Origin: Rhodococcus sp. KBS0724
GTDB lineage: Bacteria > Actinomycetota > Actinomycetes > Mycobacteriales > Mycobacteriaceae
NCBI RefSeq assembly: GCF_005938745.2
Contig: NZ_VCBX02000001.1
Location: 1,631,501 to 1,695,500 of the forward strand
Direction: 5' to 3'
Length of the DNA stretch: 64,000 nt
Both the position numbers and the translations under genes were made by a program. Shown here in pieces: positions 61,969-64,000 of this stretch. Numbering within the stretch: the first letter of the stretch is position 1; each line of letters begins with the position of its first letter. Under the pieces are notes generated by a model. It saw nothing but the letters and a program-made list of their open reading frames with translations. It did no database searches and was not told where the DNA came from.

Positions 61969-63167
61969 GGAACACTCACCTCGTTGCCCCGAACCAACGG
62001 CCCCAACATGAGTGTTGTGGCGGGGTTGGGCGCAGCGGTATCGCCGGCCTCGTTGCCGAGTAGCTGGTTCTCGAGAAACATCAGCGCCGAGACTTCGTCC
62101 GCGCCACCGGCGACCGGCATCAGATTGGTGCCCGAGCAGTACGCGCCCCGCTCATCCGCGTACTGCGGGCAATCCTCCCCCGTATAGGGGAGTGGATCGA
62201 CAAACGTGGGAACAGCGGTGATGTTGAATTTTCCGGTGGCGAAGACCCGGGCACCGGCGGCGCCGAATGTATTGGCATTGGCCAAAGTGGAGCGTAGACC
62301 CTCAGGATTGGCCGCTGTTGTTGCGAGTATCTTTCCGGCCGAGTCGATGACGGTGATGACGTTGCCGGTGTTCTCTGCGACGAAGTTGTCGAGCGTCGCG
62401 GTGAAGACCGCAGCCGCACTTATCGACCTCTCGAGGTTGCTGCGGTTCGCCACCATGGTGTTCGAGACGGATGTGGCTGCTGCCAAGGTATCGAGTATGT
62501 CTGGAGTGGCGCGGTCCAACGCCTCGATCACCGACGTGAATTCCGGTGTCGAATCAAGGAATTGGTGTGCTGCCGGGCTCAGCACCACCGAGGCGGCACT
62601 GAGATTGTCGATGGTAGTGCCGATCTTGGCTCCGTTTCCGTCCAGCGCCTGACCCAGCGCGGTCAGGGCGGTGTGCATTTTCTCCGGTCGCATTGCGGTG
62701 AGGACAGAGACCAATTGGGTGTAGACGTCGTAGAGTGCGACGGCTTCGGGACCGGTGTCCATGGAGATGGTGTCGCCCGCCGCGAGTGTTGCCTGGCCCT
62801 GGGCATTCGGATTGTCGACAAGTTGCAGGTAAATGTCGCCGAAGAATGTTCGAGGTACCACCCGCGCCATGACGGTTGCTGGGATTTTCGACGTTTCACC
62901 GGTGTCGATCTGCAGTTGCACCACCGATTCTGTGGTGCCCGAATCGATATCGCCGATGCGGCCGATGTTCACCCCGTGGTATCTGACCGGGGCCTCGCCA
63001 CTGATCAGGCCGGCGTTGGCGGGGACGGCAACGTAGATGTCGGTGCTGCGTTCGAGATTGCCCGAGCCGCGCAGCACCATGGTGACTGCGGCGACGACGG
63101 CCACCACTATGGCGACCGCTCCGCGTAGGGCGTAGGCGATCTTGGTGCGCGTAGTGAGTCTGTCCAC
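61965..63167 (-). CDS. MCE family protein MceA
   Basis: A 400-residue protein. GTG at 63167 is 3 bp after the permease stop. The N-terminal helix (GAVAIVVAVVAAVTMVL) is followed by an MCE domain (LISGEAPVRYHGVNIGRIGDI and TFFGDIYLQLV) and the long tunnel helices, with C-terminal Cys residues in GEDCPQYADERGAYCSG, a block common in MceA. Subunit A of the complex that moves lipids or sterols through the envelope; cargo unknown. Confidence 0.93.
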   Translation of the reverse strand: MDRLTTRTKIAYALRGAVAIVVAVVAAVTMVLRGSGNLERSTDIYVAVPANAGLISGEAPVRYHGVNIGRIGDIDSGTTESVVQLQIDTGETSKIPATVMARVVPRTFFGDIYLQLVDNPNAQGQATLAAGDTISMDTGPEAVALYDVYTQLVSVLTAMRPEKMHTALTALGQALDGNGAKIGTTIDNLSAASVVLSPAAHQFLDSTPEFTSVIEALDRATPDILDTLAAATSVSNTMVANRSNLERSISAAAVFTATLDNFVAENTGNVITVIDSAGKILATTAANPEGLRSTLANANTFGAAGARVFATGKFNITAVPTFVDPLPYTGEDCPQYADERGAYCSGTNLMPVAGGADEVSALMFLENQLLGNEAGDTAAPNPATTLMLGPLVRGNEVSVP

Positions 63168-63170
63168 GGC

Positions 63171-64000
63171 TCAGACCCCCATTCCCGGGATTTGGGGAAC
63201 AAGACCCCACAGGCCGAAAGTCATGATGACATCCAGGATTCCGATCGCCAGGATCGCAGTTCGGAGGGCCCGGCCGGCGGCCTGACCCACACCCGCTGGT
63301 CCGCCTGATGCGTAGTACCCGTAGGCGCAGTGCACCAGTGCGACAACGGCTGCGAAGACCACGGCTTTGAGGCCGGAGTACAGAAGGTCCTGCGGCGAAA
63401 TCGCGAGATGGAAGAAGTAGTCGTACGTTCCCGCAGACGCGCCGTTGAAGAAGACGACAACCAGGCGCGTTGACAAGTAGCTGGCCAGCAGACCGATCAT
63501 GTAAATCGGGATGACACAGATCATTGCCGCAACAACCCGGGTGCCGGCCAGGAAAGGAATGGATCTGATGGCCATGGAGTCCAAGGCATCGATCTCGTCG
63601 GAGATGCGCATGGCGCCGATCTGCGCGGTAAAGCCGGTTCCGACCTTGGCGGCCAACGCAATTGCAACAACAACCGGTGCAAGTTCACGCGTGTTGGCCA
63701 CGGCCGACAGCATTCCGGACAGTGAGGTCATCCCCACCAGTTCCAGTCCGCGATGCATTTCGACGCCCAGCATCATTGCAGCCGCCAGGGACATCGCGAA
63801 CACGATGCCAATGGTTCCGCCGCCGGAAAGTAGAGAGTTCGTGCCGAAGCTGACTTCGCTGATCTGACTGAGCACATGCTTGCGATATTTGGTGAGGGCA
63901 AACGGAATTGATGCGACCGTGCGGACGTAGAACGTCACATGCTGACCGAGTGAAACCAAACCGTCGCCGACGGTGCGTAGCGGTCGGCTTGCCTGGTGGG
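63171..64000 (-). CDS. YrbE/MlaE-type Mce permease, B position (5' partial)
   Basis: The frame remains open to the right edge and reads ...ASRPLRTVGDGLVSLGQHV, so the gene starts outside the window. It is a MlaE-like integral membrane protein with about five helices and the MlaE motif region TRELAPVVVAIALAAKVGTGFTAQIG plus MRISDEIDALDSMAI, which contacts the ATPase. Being directly before mceA it should be YrbE-B, with YrbE-A to the right outside the window. Confidence 0.92.
   Translation of the reverse strand, partial: HQASRPLRTVGDGLVSLGQHVTFYVRTVASIPFALTKYRKHVLSQISEVSFGTNSLLSGGGTIGIVFAMSLAAAMMLGVEMHRGLELVGMTSLSGMLSAVANTRELAPVVVAIALAAKVGTGFTAQIGAMRISDEIDALDSMAIRSIPFLAGTRVVAAMICVIPIYMIGLLASYLSTRLVVVFFNGASAGTYDYFFHLAISPQDLLYSGLKAVVFAAVVALVHCAYGYYASGGPAGVGQAAGRALRTAILAIGILDVIMTFGLWGLVPQIPGMGV

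Overview
The window looks like chromosomal DNA from a mycolic-acid actinobacterium, most likely Rhodococcus of the erythropolis group. The grounds are high G+C with many GTG/TTG starts, a six-gene mce operon with YrbE, mycothiol S-conjugate amidase, an F420-type LLM oxidoreductase, EfeUOB iron uptake, an IdeR-like regulator, and gene orders I recall from Mycobacterium tuberculosis (eno–Rv1024–Rv1025–ppx2–tRNA-Leu, and the Rv1074c–Rv1084 block). The species is inference; the gene order is read directly. No IS element, integrase, prophage or CRISPR array was seen, and no clear pseudogene.

Layout. (1) 1–12.2 kb is an extracellular polysaccharide locus: a Wzz-like chain-length protein with a pentapeptide repeat, then a long leftward operon (double alpha/beta-hydrolase, O-antigen-ligase-like polymerase, glycosyltransferase, flippase, glycosyltransferase, glycosidase, second glycosidase), and a divergent glycosyltransferase. 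(2) 12.2–15.5 kb is efeUOB, with a possible IdeR box upstream. (3) 15.7–20.3 kb is a core block: lytic transglycosylase, enolase, FtsB/DivIC, DUF501, Ppx/GppA and tRNA-Leu(UAA). (4) 20.4–26.3 kb is less conserved: a DksA/TraR-like zinc-finger protein, DUF3703, a secreted protein, a two-component pair arranged tail-to-tail, a DtxR/IdeR paralogue with a changed metal ligand, a small membrane protein and TerD. (5) 26.6–31.3 kb holds two overlapping paralogous membrane GGDEF–EAL proteins, the first with a degenerate EAL domain. (6) 31.4–38.6 kb is metabolic: SDR, LLM, nitroreductase, methyltransferase, Bax-inhibitor-1, enoyl-CoA hydratase, thiolase. (7) 38.7–50 kb is the Rv1075c–Rv1084-like block: SGNH hydrolase, cystathionine beta-synthase, lipoprotein, cystathionine gamma-synthase, then ApbE-like, NlpC/P60, greA, DUF4307, mca, small membrane protein, DUF255. 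(8) 50–55 kb has aldehyde dehydrogenase, acyl-CoA dehydrogenase, GntR and TetR regulators and an MpaB-like oxygenase. (9) 55–64 kb is a leftward mce operon (YrbE, MceA–F, Mce-associated protein, second MpaB-like oxygenase), running off the right edge.

How the parts work together. The first locus should build, flip, polymerise and trim a surface glycan. EfeUOB and the DtxR paralogue point to iron/manganese control. The cbs–metB pair carries out trans-sulfuration and Mca handles mycothiol detoxification. The mce operon is an envelope lipid importer, with fatty-acid-type catabolic genes nearby. The most unusual items are the two-domain hydrolase lacking serine nucleophiles in the glycan operon, the DtxR paralogue with E105Q, the active/inactive c-di-GMP enzyme pair, an ApbE that has lost its metal-binding segment, and several repeats and dyads in leader regions.
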